Shown: in pieces, positions 24,928-33,964 of the stretch
Numbering within the stretch: the stretch's first letter is position 1
How the letters are laid out: every line of letters starts with the position of its first letter
From: Verrucomicrobiales bacterium
GTDB taxonomy: Bacteria; Verrucomicrobiota; Verrucomicrobiia; Verrucomicrobiales; DEV007
Assembly (NCBI GenBank): GCA_002726915.1
Contig: PBSY01000016.1
Location: 1-50,150 of the forward strand
DNA length: 50,150 nt
Direction: 5' to 3'
Position numbers and translations under genes: made by a program
The notes under the pieces: model-generated
Seen by the model: the letters and a program-made list of their open reading frames with translations, nothing else
The model's database searches: none
Told to the model about the DNA's origin: nothing

Positions 24928-25938
24928 TTAATCGTCAGCTCCGTCCTCCTCGTTGTCACTCACTTCGGTGGCAATGCTTTGGCGCATGTCAGTGTCAGCA
25001 ACGACATTGCGGTAGTTTGTGTAGTCCATCACGCCTAGATTTCCACTACGGAAAGCCTCAGCAATAGCCATGGGAACCTGAGCCTCGGATTCGACAAGCT
25101 TGGCTCGCATTTCCTGAGTACGGGCGGACATCTCCTGCTCGGTGGCAACAGCGGCAGCGCGTCGAACTTCTGCTTTTGCCTGAGCAACCTGTTTATCGGC
25201 TTCTGCCTGACTAGCCTGCAGGGTAGCTCCGATGTTTTGGCCAACATCCACGTCGGCGATATCAATGGAGAGGATTTCAAACTGCGTATTGGCATCGAGG
25301 CCTCTTTCGAGGACTCGGTGTGATATGTGGTCCGGATTCTCCAACACGTCTTTGTGGGACTGCGCCGAACCGATAGAAGTCACAATGCCTTCATTCACGC
25401 GTGCCACAATCGTCTCCTCGGTGGCCCCACCGACAAAACGGTCTAGGTTTGTCCTCACGGTGACTCGTGCACGTGCTCGAAGCTGGATTCCGTCGCGTGC
25501 GACGGCGTCGATTTTCTTACCGCCACCTGGACAGTCGATCACCGCTGGGTTGATGGAGGTGCGGACCGCCTCGAGGACGGTTTTTGTCGTTCCCTTAACG
25601 GCAAGGTCGATAGCGCAGGCACGGTCGAAAATTAGTGGAATAGCAGCCTTGTCAGCAGCAATCATTGAAAGGACAACATCGTCAACATGCCCGCCGGCCA
25701 AGTAGTGCGCTTCGAGTTGGTCAGTTGAGAAATCAAGACCGGCCTTAGCCGCGGTGATCCGGCTGTCGACAATCAATGAGGGCGGCACTTTACGAATCCA
25801 CATAGCAACAAGGTTGAGCAGTCCAACCGGGGCATTTGAGACGCGGGCGCGAATCCAGATACCGATAAATTTTGCCAACACTAGAAAGATGATGATGGCG
25901 ACCAATGCGATGATCCCGATAATGATAAAATCAGTCAT
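24928..25938 (-). CDS. floA: Flotillin-like protein FloA
   Basis: A 336-aa membrane-scaffolding protein (YqfA/UPF0365 family) that organises membrane microdomains in Bacillus. One N-terminal hydrophobic segment (4-26), the family-typical core [45 protein letters not shown] and [16 protein letters not shown], then an Ala/Glu-rich coiled coil ([20 protein letters not shown]..., about 245-295) for oligomerisation. The C-terminus is acidic (DNEEDGADD). No nfeD-like partner is adjacent; instead a basic, proline-rich membrane protein follows. Length is normal. Confidence 0.95.
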   Translation of the reverse strand: MTDFIIIGIIALVAIIIFLVLAKFIGIWIRARVSNAPVGLLNLVAMWIRKVPPSLIVDSRITAAKAGLDFSTDQLEAHYLAGGHVDDVVLSMIAADKAAIPLIFDRACAIDLAVKGTTKTVLEAVRTSINPAVIDCPGGGKKIDAVARDGIQLRARARVTVRTNLDRFVGGATEETIVARVNEGIVTSIGSAQSHKDVLENPDHISHRVLERGLDANTQFEILSIDIADVDVGQNIGATLQASQAEADKQVAQAKAEVRRAAAVATEQEMSARTQEMRAKLVESEAQVPMAIAEAFRSGNLGVMDYTNYRNVVADTDMRQSIATEVSDNEEDGADD

Positions 25939-25985
25939 TTGTTAAGAGGGGGTGAGGATTGTTGATGTTTATGAAGTCGTAATTG

Positions 25986-27098
25986 TTATTGGGTTTCGAG
26001 AGCCTGCCTAAGGACTGGCTCAAACGCATTAGCTTGCCGGAGAAAACCAAGGTCGCTCGGATGCGAGCCGTCTGTGGCTCCCTCGGTATCATGACCGAGG
26101 AGATGGTCTCCTGCGAGATAAAAGAGATTCTCCACTCCCGAGATTACGAGTTTGTCATACGCTTGGACGAGAGCGCTACGACTTTTTTCGTGGTGGTCAC
26201 GGAGGCTCTTGAACAGCCATGAATTTGTGAAGGATCGGTCTTCGACCAGAATGATGGGAGTGCGAGGCCGAGCCTGTCGCAACTGTTTCACGAGCGGTTC
26301 GGTGCGCTCAGCGACTTGGTCCCCGTTCATATTCGGGAGGCAGTCGACAATGTAGACAGCCGCATCAAGTTCTGCTAGGAGGGCGCCTACTTCAGGGTCC
26401 ATCGTTCCGTTCCCGGCAAACCCAAGATTAATCACGGGTCGGTCGAAACGTCGTCCGAGGATGGCAACGTGAGACATTCCAGGGCGTGACGCGCAGGCTC
26501 CGTGGGTGATCGAAGTGCCATAAAAAACGATCGGCTTGTCTTTTCGTGGAGCGACCGGTAGGAACGATTTTCCTTTTGGAACTCCAAATGAAATGTCCAA
26601 AAGTGAGTTTCGCAAGGGGAAGTAGGCCATGTAGCTTCGCATTCCCGGATCGATTCCCGTGATCTTGTGAACCATTTTTACCCCGTTTGGTTTCGAGCAA
26701 CTGACCCATTTCCATGCTCCGTCTGAATCGAGAGCATAGAGGTCAACGCCGCTTACTCCTGTGGCAGGCATGTGGGGAAGTGCCAACGCTTTATTGCCCA
26801 ATGTATACTTAATACTTATTTCCGTAGCGTCGGTGTTAAAGCGACAAGCCATTCCCGCGCTTGTGCGGCTGAGATGCCAAACATGATTTCTTACGATCTT
26901 CTCGGCTTTAGCAGGAAGGCGGTCATAGTGAGATTTAAGCTCTTCGATGGGCCAGGGCCGTCCCTCAATGTGCAATTCACTGCCGTTGTGCCAGCTAATG
27001 CCCAACTCCTCCTCCTCAGTGAACGAACTCGATGGATAAAGAATTGTCGCTCCTGAGAGAATCAGGGGGAGTGCAGCGCAACGAAGACGGTTTTTCAT
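25986..27098 (-). CDS. Secreted SGNH/GDSL-type hydrolase with N-terminal accessory domain
   Basis: Exported esterase-like protein, 370 aa. The signal peptide is followed by an N-terminal beta-rich domain (about 25-175; GVSGVDLYALDSDGAW is GxDLY-like) and then the SGNH domain. Block I is FYGTSITHGA with the nucleophile Ser, block III Asn is in NLGFAGNG, and the terminal Asp/His pair is in DGSHPSDLG. These enzymes usually remove acyl groups from sugars or lipids; in this sulfatase-rich window a carbohydrate esterase role is plausible but unproven. The ATG at 27098 is preferred over a TTG at 27128 because it starts a normal signal peptide. Confidence 0.85.
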   Translation of the reverse strand: MKNRLRCAALPLILSGATILYPSSSFTEEEELGISWHNGSELHIEGRPWPIEELKSHYDRLPAKAEKIVRNHVWHLSRTSAGMACRFNTDATEISIKYTLGNKALALPHMPATGVSGVDLYALDSDGAWKWVSCSKPNGVKMVHKITGIDPGMRSYMAYFPLRNSLLDISFGVPKGKSFLPVAPRKDKPIVFYGTSITHGACASRPGMSHVAILGRRFDRPVINLGFAGNGTMDPEVGALLAELDAAVYIVDCLPNMNGDQVAERTEPLVKQLRQARPRTPIILVEDRSFTNSWLFKSLRDHHEKSRSALVQAYDKLVISGVENLFYLAGDHLLGHDTEGATDGSHPSDLGFLRQANAFEPVLRQALETQ

Positions 27099-27173
27099 TC
27101 CGGAGGGTCGAACAAACGAGCAGACCAATGGAGCGAAAGGTATCCCTCCGTCAACCGAGATTGGCGAATATCT

Positions 27174-28481
27174 TTACAACAATTCCGTTTCGAGCCACTG
27201 CAGGGCCTCGTCTCGACTTGTCAGTGTTCCCTCGAGCTGCAGATCCTGAGCACGACGCAGTATTTCGCTGTAGCGAGGACCGCTGGGAATATCTCGTTCG
27301 ATCAGATCGTGGCCAGTGATAATGGGAGGAGGAATGAGTGGCTCGGAGGCAAATTCTTCTGCTTTCGCTCTTAGGAAATGATAGTTCTCAAGATTTCCGT
27401 TACTGCTTTCGCAGTCAACCCGATGGAGTTCGAGCTCATCGCAAAAGGTTTCACGCGCCATGAAGCGCTTGAGCTTTGATGTCCGCATCCTCTGAACGTC
27501 TTTAAATGCCATATGATTGCTCACTCCAGCTTTTGTTGCATCAATTATGGCGTTCGAGTAGCGCAGTCGGCTGAGAATGGCTTCAGTCATTTCTGTGCCA
27601 AGCTTATCGTGCCCGTTGAAGCGAATGCGGTCCTCATCGGGATCATAGGAAAACGTCGCAGGTTTGCCGATGTCATGAAACAGAACAGAGAGGACAAGCG
27701 GCAGGCTGGCGTCGGAGGGAAGGAGGCTCACCATCAGGCGTGTGTGGACGAAGACGTCTCCTTCCGGATGCCATTGGGGTGGTTGTTCGCAGCCCTGTAG
27801 ATCAAGAATTTCTGGATAAATTGCCTTCATGAGGCCGCTTTTTGCGAGGAGGTCAAATCCTCGTAACCTGTTTTCGTGAACCCAGATGCGATCCAGTTCT
27901 TCACGGATTCGCTCCGGTGCGATTTGGGAGATGTTATCTGCCTCAGCCTGAATGGCTGACCATGTGGACTCTTCAATCTCAAAGTCGAGGACGGTGGCAA
28001 AGCGGATCGCTCTCAGGAGTCGCAAGTAGTCCTCGCCGAGACGCGCCGCTGGGTCGCCGATAGCCCTAATGATTTTCGATTCGATATCAGCTTTTCCCCC
28101 GACGTAGTCGATCAACTCTTCCTTCACAGGATCGTAGAAGAGTCCATTGATGGTGAAGTCCCGACGCCGAGCATCTTTTTTGGCAGTTGCGAAAGAGACC
28201 GATTCGGGGCGACGGCCGTCTCTGTAGTCTCCGTCCTCCCGGAAGGAAGCGATCTCGAAGTGTTGCCCGGCTCTTCTCACCAGAATTACTCCGAAATGTG
28301 CGCCGATCGTGTCACCTTCGGGAAAAAGCTCCAAAATCTGGTCGGGGCGGGCGCTAGTCGCAATATCAAAGTCCTTTGGCAGAACGGCGCGAAGAAAATC
28401 CCTAACGCAGCCTCCCGCGAAAAGTGCCTCGTATCCGGCTTCTTGGAGATTTTGAACGATTTCCTGAGCGGTGTCCTGCAT
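27174..28481 (-). CDS. cca: CCA tRNA nucleotidyltransferase / poly(A) polymerase family, with HD domain
   Basis: Nucleotidyltransferase of the class II pol-beta superfamily, 435 aa. The head domain has the GGCVRDFLR turn and the metal-binding DFDIATSA, followed by RRRDFTINGLFYD and LRLLRAIRFA. An HD domain with VLFHDIGKP (about residue 265) and FNGHDKLG follows, as in bacterial tRNA-CCA enzymes. It should add or repair the 3' CCA of tRNAs. That matters here because tRNA-Ala in this window lacks an encoded CCA. A poly(A) polymerase cannot be excluded from sequence alone. It starts 6 bp after the VanX-like gene, so the two are cotranscribed. Confidence 0.88.
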   Translation of the reverse strand: MQDTAQEIVQNLQEAGYEALFAGGCVRDFLRAVLPKDFDIATSARPDQILELFPEGDTIGAHFGVILVRRAGQHFEIASFREDGDYRDGRRPESVSFATAKKDARRRDFTINGLFYDPVKEELIDYVGGKADIESKIIRAIGDPAARLGEDYLRLLRAIRFATVLDFEIEESTWSAIQAEADNISQIAPERIREELDRIWVHENRLRGFDLLAKSGLMKAIYPEILDLQGCEQPPQWHPEGDVFVHTRLMVSLLPSDASLPLVLSVLFHDIGKPATFSYDPDEDRIRFNGHDKLGTEMTEAILSRLRYSNAIIDATKAGVSNHMAFKDVQRMRTSKLKRFMARETFCDELELHRVDCESSNGNLENYHFLRAKAEEFASEPLIPPPIITGHDLIERDIPSGPRYSEILRRAQDLQLEGTLTSRDEALQWLETELL

Positions 28482-28487
28482 AGAGCA

Positions 28488-29174
28488 TTAAGGCAAGCGA
28501 ATCCCCAAGTCTTCGGCACTAACTTTACGAACCCTGCCACTGACTTTCATATCGTCGAAGTGCCACCACTCAGACTTAATAGTTCGAAAGCCAACTTTTT
28601 TCATCGAGGTTTGGAGTAGGGTTAAGCGTTTGGCAACCTGTAAGTCCGCCCCTTGGTGATTCGAGGCTGCTCTGTCAGAGAATTCATCGAACGGAGTGGG
28701 CATCTTCACGGGAGTGCCATCGAGGTTCACCAATGTCACGTCTACCGAAACCCCGTAGCAATGCCACGAAAGCCCCTTGCTGGGTGGAACCACGAAGCGT
28801 GGGTCCTGAACTGCATTCCAGAGAGCGAGGTGTGCTTCAGGCGGACGCCAAGCGTCCCAAATCATTAGTGCATAACCAAGTGGCTTGAGCTCTGCGTTTA
28901 CCTTTTTTAGCTTTTCCGCTGTAGATTTGTGCAACAGGCATGGCATGTCTGATGGATAGATCGGTTTCCCGGTAGCAGAAGTAACCGCGTAGCGCAGGTC
29001 GATGTAGATGCTCGGGTCCACCTTCTCGACCGCTGCCAGATTGTAGCGCTTGGCAGCTCGGTAAACCGAGGCATGAGGCGCAGCTTTGAAAAGTTTAAAC
29101 TGGGCGCTAATTTCCTGCGGCAGGAAGACGGCCAAACCAATGAAAAACGCAGTTATGAGCGGAAAACGAATCAT
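28488..29174 (-). CDS. D-alanyl-D-alanine dipeptidase (VanX/DdpX family), exported
   Basis: Zinc dipeptidase of the M15D family, 228 aa from the ATG at 29174. Visible catalytic features are IWDAWRPPEAH (activating Arg), SWHCYGVSVDV (zinc ligands His and Asp in the SxHxxGxAxD motif) and SEWWHFDD (catalytic Glu and third ligand His). An N-terminal hydrophobic segment (PLITAFFIGLAVFLPQ) looks like a signal peptide, placing it in the periplasm, where it would recycle D-Ala-D-Ala from peptidoglycan. Nothing points to vancomycin resistance: no vanH, vanA or vanRS nearby. A frame extending to 29261 adds a non-secretory leader and is not favoured. Confidence 0.88.
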   Translation of the reverse strand: MIRFPLITAFFIGLAVFLPQEISAQFKLFKAAPHASVYRAAKRYNLAAVEKVDPSIYIDLRYAVTSATGKPIYPSDMPCLLHKSTAEKLKKVNAELKPLGYALMIWDAWRPPEAHLALWNAVQDPRFVVPPSKGLSWHCYGVSVDVTLVNLDGTPVKMPTPFDEFSDRAASNHQGADLQVAKRLTLLQTSMKKVGFRTIKSEWWHFDDMKVSGRVRKVSAEDLGIRLP

Positions 29175-29325
29175 GTGAGCCACGCGAATTAGACTAATGC
29201 TTTTGCAGCAAACCGCAACGAATCCTGCGAATTTCGAACTCCTAAGAAAATGACGAAGCACGGATGATGGAACTCCCTTCTGCCCAATCAGATGAAAGAT
29301 TGCCCTACGGCATCCTTACTCGAAA

Positions 29326-30645
29326 TTAGCCTTCATGGATCGTGTAGAACACAGTCTCACTGAAGAGGGGATCTCCGGAGGCAGAGGCTAGATTCTCACA
29401 GGAAACTTTGAGGACAACACCTTTTCCGATCTCGTCGGTCTTGAGGATCACTGTTTTTCCGTCTGATTCAATCACCGGAGTCACCTCTAAAGTCTTATTG
29501 AGCCCCCGAAAAGAGATTGAGTCTACAGAATAAAAAGTATTTATAACTGCCTGTTCACGACTGACTTCTTTCGAGAAATTAAGCACAACACCATCCTCCG
29601 CGACCGCTACCTTCTCGATTCGAAATTCATCATCGGGTATTTCGAGAGGAAAGAAGCCGTCGGGCCCGCCTCCGAGCAGCGATCCAGTGCTCATTTCCAC
29701 GACGGACTCGATGGGGGAGGGAGCTAGCGATCGGAGAAGGATGGCTCCCTGCCAGAGGTTTTCCTCCTTTTCCGGGACGACTTCAATCAGTTCTCTGGAG
29801 TCAGGACATGTTAAGATCAATTTCGTGACTCCTCCCTCGGTGAAAAAACAGATCTGGGTGGGCTCTTCCCCTCCGGTCAGTTCCGCCGGGATAAGGAGCG
29901 AGGGTAAAGTTCGGGGTAGACTCGCTTTGGCTGGCTCCTTAGCCTTTGAGCTGGATGAGTTGAGTTCTGTCAGTGAAATATAAAAGCCTTCGTTATAGTT
30001 TGGCATCGAAAGCCTAGCAGCTAATAGGCCGTTGGGGCCAATCGCGAAGGAGGAAATTAGAAGTTGGCTCTCAGTCACGGTCTCAAGTTCGTCTTGGTCT
30101 GGATGCCAAGCGACAAGTCGTGCTAGAGGCGTCTCACCATCTTCTGTTGCATGAGGAGAGAGGGCGAAGAGTAAGCGACCTCCAGCATCTGGAACTGGTC
30201 CGGCTGTGATCGTGACTCCCTGCTTGCGCCCTGGCCAGGTCCGGACGATTCCCTGGAAATAGTCGAGGTTCCCATCCCCGAGGGTATCGAAGGCCTGAGT
30301 CACCTCGAAGGGTGACGCAGTAACTAGAGAGTTGCCAGGGCCTAATCCCAGCGTCTTGAGAGCGTTAAGTTTTACTTTTGAGTAAAGCTCCCAACCAATC
30401 AGACTTAACCCCGGGGAGAACTTAGCGACTCCCGCTTGTCCTTCTTTGTTCAAGAAAAAGACGTTGGTGTTGTCGATCGGGGCGATCGCTTTAATGCTTG
30501 GCTTTATGTCCTGCTCGACGATTTCAACAAAAGGCCGCCGCTGGCTTAGTGGTGTATCAGCATCTAACGGATCAAATTCTTGTGCGAACCCGATTAGAAG
30601 CGTCACCCTAAATAAAGGGACAAAGATGAGAAGCCAACGCGCCAT
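29326..30645 (-). CDS. Hypothetical secreted beta-rich protein with C-terminal adhesion-type domain
   Basis: 439 aa, not assigned to a characterised family. A signal peptide (to about residue 22, WLLIFVPLFRVTLLIGFA) is followed by repeated beta-propeller-like segments (ISSFAIGPNGLLAARLSM, FDTLGDGNLDYFQGIVRTWPG). The C-terminal 100 residues (VEKVAVAEDGVVLNFSKEV to the end) resemble the beta-sandwich appended to PVC secreted cytochrome/propeller proteins. No heme motif is present. Its ATG shares one base with the TGA of the upstream gene (TGATG), so the two products are made together and probably form a pair. Confidence 0.6.
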   Translation of the reverse strand: MARWLLIFVPLFRVTLLIGFAQEFDPLDADTPLSQRRPFVEIVEQDIKPSIKAIAPIDNTNVFFLNKEGQAGVAKFSPGLSLIGWELYSKVKLNALKTLGLGPGNSLVTASPFEVTQAFDTLGDGNLDYFQGIVRTWPGRKQGVTITAGPVPDAGGRLLFALSPHATEDGETPLARLVAWHPDQDELETVTESQLLISSFAIGPNGLLAARLSMPNYNEGFYISLTELNSSSSKAKEPAKASLPRTLPSLLIPAELTGGEEPTQICFFTEGGVTKLILTCPDSRELIEVVPEKEENLWQGAILLRSLAPSPIESVVEMSTGSLLGGGPDGFFPLEIPDDEFRIEKVAVAEDGVVLNFSKEVSREQAVINTFYSVDSISFRGLNKTLEVTPVIESDGKTVILKTDEIGKGVVLKVSCENLASASGDPLFSETVFYTIHEG

Positions 30646-31388
30646 CAATCAGCCTCTTCGCGTTCGGATTTGGGCAGAAGATCGTAGGTTAGGACAACCT
30701 TCGCAGTATCTTCAACGGACACAGATAGGGTCTGGCCGTTCCAAGTGCCTGCACTGGCATCTGTAATCAGTGCTTTCCAGGATTCTGGGAAACGCAAGAG
30801 GATAGCGTTTTTCGGATCCTTAACGGTAAACCGGTGTTTCAAAATATATCCATCGCCTTCAAGCCAAAGGCGTTCCTCGACCTGCAGGGCGCCATGATTG
30901 TAGAGGAATTCTGGAATCCCGTCGACGATGCGAAATCCGAAGTAGAGTGGCTTTCCAAATGCCCCCAGCGAACCTGTGAGAGGATGATACCCTTCAGCCA
31001 AAAGAAGATAGGGTGATTTCGGTTGGTTCGGGATGCTCCGAGGAGAGGCCTCATCATTCGGTTCCGAGAGTTTCAAATCGACTACGCCAACAAGGCGGCA
31101 AGCGGTGGCATCCCAGATCAGAGTGTAGCCTCCACGCAGGGCCCCGATGGTGAAGGCGTCTTCTATATCATCGATGGTTTCATCAGGCCGCCGATAGGCT
31201 TCTAGGGCCGGTCCGTCTTCGAGGAAGTTCTTGAGAGAACGGCGCGAGATATCTAGGAGCAGCGGAACCGAGAGTGAAGACGGTGTCTCGACTTCGAGAC
31301 TGGGGGTCTCTTGAGCCCAGATGTGTCCTACTCCACAGCCAATTATCATGAGTGAGGTCAGAAGAATTTTTGGCCTGCTGCAGGTCAT
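30645..31388 (-). CDS. Hypothetical secreted protein, partner of the downstream propeller protein
   Basis: 247 aa with signal peptide (residues 1-25, ...SLMIIGCGVGHIWA). The mature protein is beta-rich and contains GGYTLIWDATACRLVGVVDL, which resembles a conserved stretch of large PVC secreted propeller/cytochrome proteins; I recognise no catalytic motif. Translation is coupled to the following gene by TGATG. The gene starts 17 bp after the yaaA stop, suggesting a yaaA-containing transcript, although the functional link is unclear. Confidence 0.6.
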   Translation of the reverse strand: MTCSRPKILLTSLMIIGCGVGHIWAQETPSLEVETPSSLSVPLLLDISRRSLKNFLEDGPALEAYRRPDETIDDIEDAFTIGALRGGYTLIWDATACRLVGVVDLKLSEPNDEASPRSIPNQPKSPYLLLAEGYHPLTGSLGAFGKPLYFGFRIVDGIPEFLYNHGALQVEERLWLEGDGYILKHRFTVKDPKNAILLRFPESWKALITDASAGTWNGQTLSVSVEDTAKVVLTYDLLPKSEREEAD

Positions 31389-31405
31389 TTCTTGGTTTGG
31401 GAGGC

Positions 31406-32188
31406 TCAGCTTACCGGAACTTTATCACGGGTGAAGACCCAGTTTGGCCCTTCACTCAATTCATTGTTAAAGCGATAGCCTGCGGCGTTGAATTGCTTGA
31501 GGTCATCGGTAGTTCTAACCTCATTCCTGATCATGAAATCACACATCATTCCGCGTGCTTTCTTCCCATAGAAGGTAATGAACTTGTAGACCCCATTCTT
31601 CAGATCCTTAAACTGTGGGGTAATGATTTCGCCCTTAATGTCGTCTTGCTGAAGAGCCGAGAAATACTCGTTCGAAGCCAAATTCACAAAAGTATTTGAG
31701 CCGGAGCTTTTGAGAGATTTGTTGATATTCTCAGTGAGTCGACCCGCCCAGAAAGTGTAGAGATTTTTTCCGGAAGCGTTCTCTAGTTGAGTCCCCATTT
31801 CCAGGCGGTATGGCTGCATTAGGTCGAGGGGACGAAGAACTCCGTATAAACCCGAAAGAATCCGAAGGTGCTTCTGAGCGTATCGAAGCTCGGATTTCCC
31901 GTAAGCGGAGGTTTCGAAGCCGCTGTAGACGTCGCCCTTGAAAGCGAATAGAGCCGCCCTAGCGTTGTCTTCGGTAAAAGGCTGCGACCACGCCTTGTAG
32001 CGCTCCAGATTCTCATCCGCAAGTTTCTCGCTTATGGTCATGAGTTCCCGAAGTTGGGGCTGAGTCTTTGCCTTGAGAACAGCGACGAGTTCAGAAGCCT
32101 CAGTCAAGAAAGCTGGCTGGGTGGGACAGTGACTGGGACATGACGAGTCGTAATCGAGAGTCTTGGCAGGAGAGATAACGGCTAACAT
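31406..32188 (-). CDS. yaaA: Peroxide stress protein YaaA (UPF0246)
   Basis: 260 aa, the normal family length. It starts MLAVISPAKTLDYDS and contains KAWSQPFTEDNARAALFAFKGDVYSG, YGVLRPLDLMQPYRLEMGT, NLASNEYFSAL and FYGKKARGMMCDFMI, all hallmark YaaA segments. E. coli YaaA binds DNA and limits free iron and oxidative damage during peroxide stress. The ATG at 32188 is chosen over an upstream start at 32260, which adds an unconserved leader. Tandem AT-rich repeats lie about 95 bp upstream and may be its control region. Confidence 0.95.
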   Translation of the reverse strand: MLAVISPAKTLDYDSSCPSHCPTQPAFLTEASELVAVLKAKTQPQLRELMTISEKLADENLERYKAWSQPFTEDNARAALFAFKGDVYSGFETSAYGKSELRYAQKHLRILSGLYGVLRPLDLMQPYRLEMGTQLENASGKNLYTFWAGRLTENINKSLKSSGSNTFVNLASNEYFSALQQDDIKGEIITPQFKDLKNGVYKFITFYGKKARGMMCDFMIRNEVRTTDDLKQFNAAGYRFNNELSEGPNWVFTRDKVPVS

Positions 32189-32281
32189 AGTCTTGAGGGG
32201 TGATGCTTTGCAGGTGGACGGACCCGAATGCAATTTCGCGATAGCTGACAATAATCTCACGAATGCTTCAAAATAAATTTT

Positions 32282-32330
32282 AATTTATTTAAACTTTGTT
32301 AAAATTTATTTAAACTTTGTTAAAATTTAT
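32282..32330. repeat. 21-bp tandem repeat, 2.3 copies, upstream of yaaA
   Basis: Two exact 21-bp copies (32282-32302, 32303-32323) plus 7 bp of a third. Each contains the dyad TTTAA-ACTTTG-TTAAA. A 21-bp period places the dyads two helical turns apart on the same DNA face. The location, about 95 bp upstream of yaaA (minus strand), suits tandem regulator sites or an AT-rich promoter element. Confidence 0.6.
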
Positions 32331-32532
32331 GGCCTCCTTAGTTTACGTGGGCCTTCCTTGAGTCGACAGCGGAGCGCTTTCGTTTCTTTTGATCGCTTGC
32401 GCTGGCCTGATGGCCGCGATCAGGCGGGTCAAACTAGACTTTAACCTTACTATGGCTCGCGAACGATGTTTTAAGCGGTCATTGCTGGATCGCTCTGGGT
32501 TGAATTGAGAATCCTGTGAACGTGATTGGAGC
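32331..32532. other. Gene-free segment between yaaA control region and dusB
   Basis: No credible gene. It contains a 7-bp inverted repeat GCCTGAT/ATCAGGC (32405-32411, 32419-32425) with a 7-nt loop but no T-run on either strand, so it is not a clear terminator for dusB, which ends at 32533. Confidence 0.5.
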
Positions 32533-33558
32533 TTAGGAGGGTGCTGTCATGCTGGGTTCTCGAGGTGCACGTTGCTCCTGCTGTTTCTTGAGATGGTCTG
32601 CGGCGATATCCTCAAGTTCACTCAAGGTTGCTACGGATGAAAAGCGGACGCGCAGTGCCTTCCCGCCCGGAAGGCCTTTGGAATAGGCCATAAGCCGCGA
32701 ACGAAGGGATTGCATAGCGAATTTTTCGTTTGGGAACTTTCCCCATTCAAGAAGCATTTTAGCGTGACGGAGAACGAGTTTCCATCGTTCCTCGGTGCTG
32801 ATTGCCTCGGGTTTTTCGCCGGTCTCCAGAAAATGCTTGGCGTCTCGGAACACCCATGGGTGTTGCATGGCTGATCGGCCAATCATTACCCCGCTAACTC
32901 CTGTTGTATCCCTGCGCTTCTTGACATCAGCACCGGAGTTAATGTCTCCGTTGCCAACGATTGGCACATTTACCGTTTGAGAGCATTCGTCTATGATGTC
33001 CCAATCAGCCTCTCCTGTGTAGCCTTGGGCCCGGGTGCGCCCGTGAATAGCAATGGTTTGCATACCGCATTCCTCGAGAATTCGGCATACCTCGGGGGCG
33101 TTAATCATCATTTGATCCCAACCAATTCGAATCTTGGCAGTTACTGGAACTTGATCGCCAACGCCCTTGGCAATTGACTCAGCGACCTGAGCAAGGACGG
33201 GGCAGTCCCTGAGCAGAGAGGAGCCCCCGTTTCGGGAAACGACCTTTTTTACTGGGCAGCCAAAATTAATATCGATGAAATCCGGCTGCTTCCAGTCGAT
33301 TATCTTTTTGGCAGCTTCCGCCATGCGCGGGCCATCTGCGCCGAAAAGTTGGACGCCGACTGGGCGTTGACCGTCTTCAAATTCCGTATAGACGCGGGTG
33401 CGCTCATCGGCTTGGATGATCCCCTCGGCTGAAACGAACTCAGTCACCATGACGTCTGCTCCCTGTTCCTTGCATATGCGACGAAACACGAGGTCGGTCA
33501 CTCCTGCCATCGGCGCAAGGAAGAGCGGAAATTTGTTGTCTTGGAACCAGGGGAGCAT
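32533..33558 (-). CDS. dusB: tRNA-dihydrouridine synthase (DusB type)
   Basis: A 341-aa FMN-dependent enzyme reducing uridines in the tRNA D-loop. The TIM barrel starts FPLFLAPMAGVTD. The catalytic Cys101 is in DINFGCPVKKV, the FMN/phosphate-binding elements are AIHGRTRAQGYTG and VPIVGNGDI, and the barrel ends with GVMIGRSAMQHPW; a helical tRNA-binding domain follows. The GCPVKKV and TGEADW contexts favour DusB over DusA or DusC. The gene stands alone, with AT-rich DNA upstream likely to hold its promoter. Confidence 0.95.
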   Translation of the reverse strand: MLPWFQDNKFPLFLAPMAGVTDLVFRRICKEQGADVMVTEFVSAEGIIQADERTRVYTEFEDGQRPVGVQLFGADGPRMAEAAKKIIDWKQPDFIDINFGCPVKKVVSRNGGSSLLRDCPVLAQVAESIAKGVGDQVPVTAKIRIGWDQMMINAPEVCRILEECGMQTIAIHGRTRAQGYTGEADWDIIDECSQTVNVPIVGNGDINSGADVKKRRDTTGVSGVMIGRSAMQHPWVFRDAKHFLETGEKPEAISTEERWKLVLRHAKMLLEWGKFPNEKFAMQSLRSRLMAYSKGLPGGKALRVRFSSVATLSELEDIAADHLKKQQEQRAPREPSMTAPS

Positions 33559-33964
33559 GCTAGAAGTGAAATCTTGTTGGGGCCTGGTAACTGGCTCAAA
33601 AGGTGAGCCTAATCGCGAAACGTTAATAGAGCAAAGATACGGAGGCGAAAACTCAAGTTTTTGCGAAGATTAGCGAATAAGCCGTGTAGTATAAAAATAA
33701 CATATAAGCATCTAATATACAATTATTTGTGGCGAATTAAGAATAATCATATGAGCCTTGTTGAACTTTGATCCACCGGCGGACTCTACCGATCAACTTC
33801 GTCGGTGACTGGGTGATTTTGACAATAGAAAGACGGGGGTAGGGGGCCGCGGCAACGTAGTTTCTAAGCCTCGATGACGGGGCAGGAAAAAGTTTCCCGA
33901 GAGTTTGTCCGATCGGGTTGTTGTTTCAGAAAGTTTGGCCTCGGGGAGCCGAATGGCTCTTCTC
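33559..33964. other. Gene-free gap with AT-rich promoter-like island
   Basis: The 406 bp between dusB and the radical SAM gene hold no credible gene. The part nearest dusB (about 33676-33745) is very AT-rich with several TATA-type words and probably carries the dusB promoter on the minus strand; no single -35/-10 pair stands out. A small hairpin GAGCC-GAAT-GGCTC (33946-33959) sits 5 bp after the radical SAM stop but lacks a T-run. Confidence 0.5.

Noticed and set aside
28488-29174. Vancomycin-resistance vanX cassette
   Set aside because: No vanH, vanA/B, vanR or vanS nearby; isolated exported VanX-type dipeptidases are common in cell-wall recycling.
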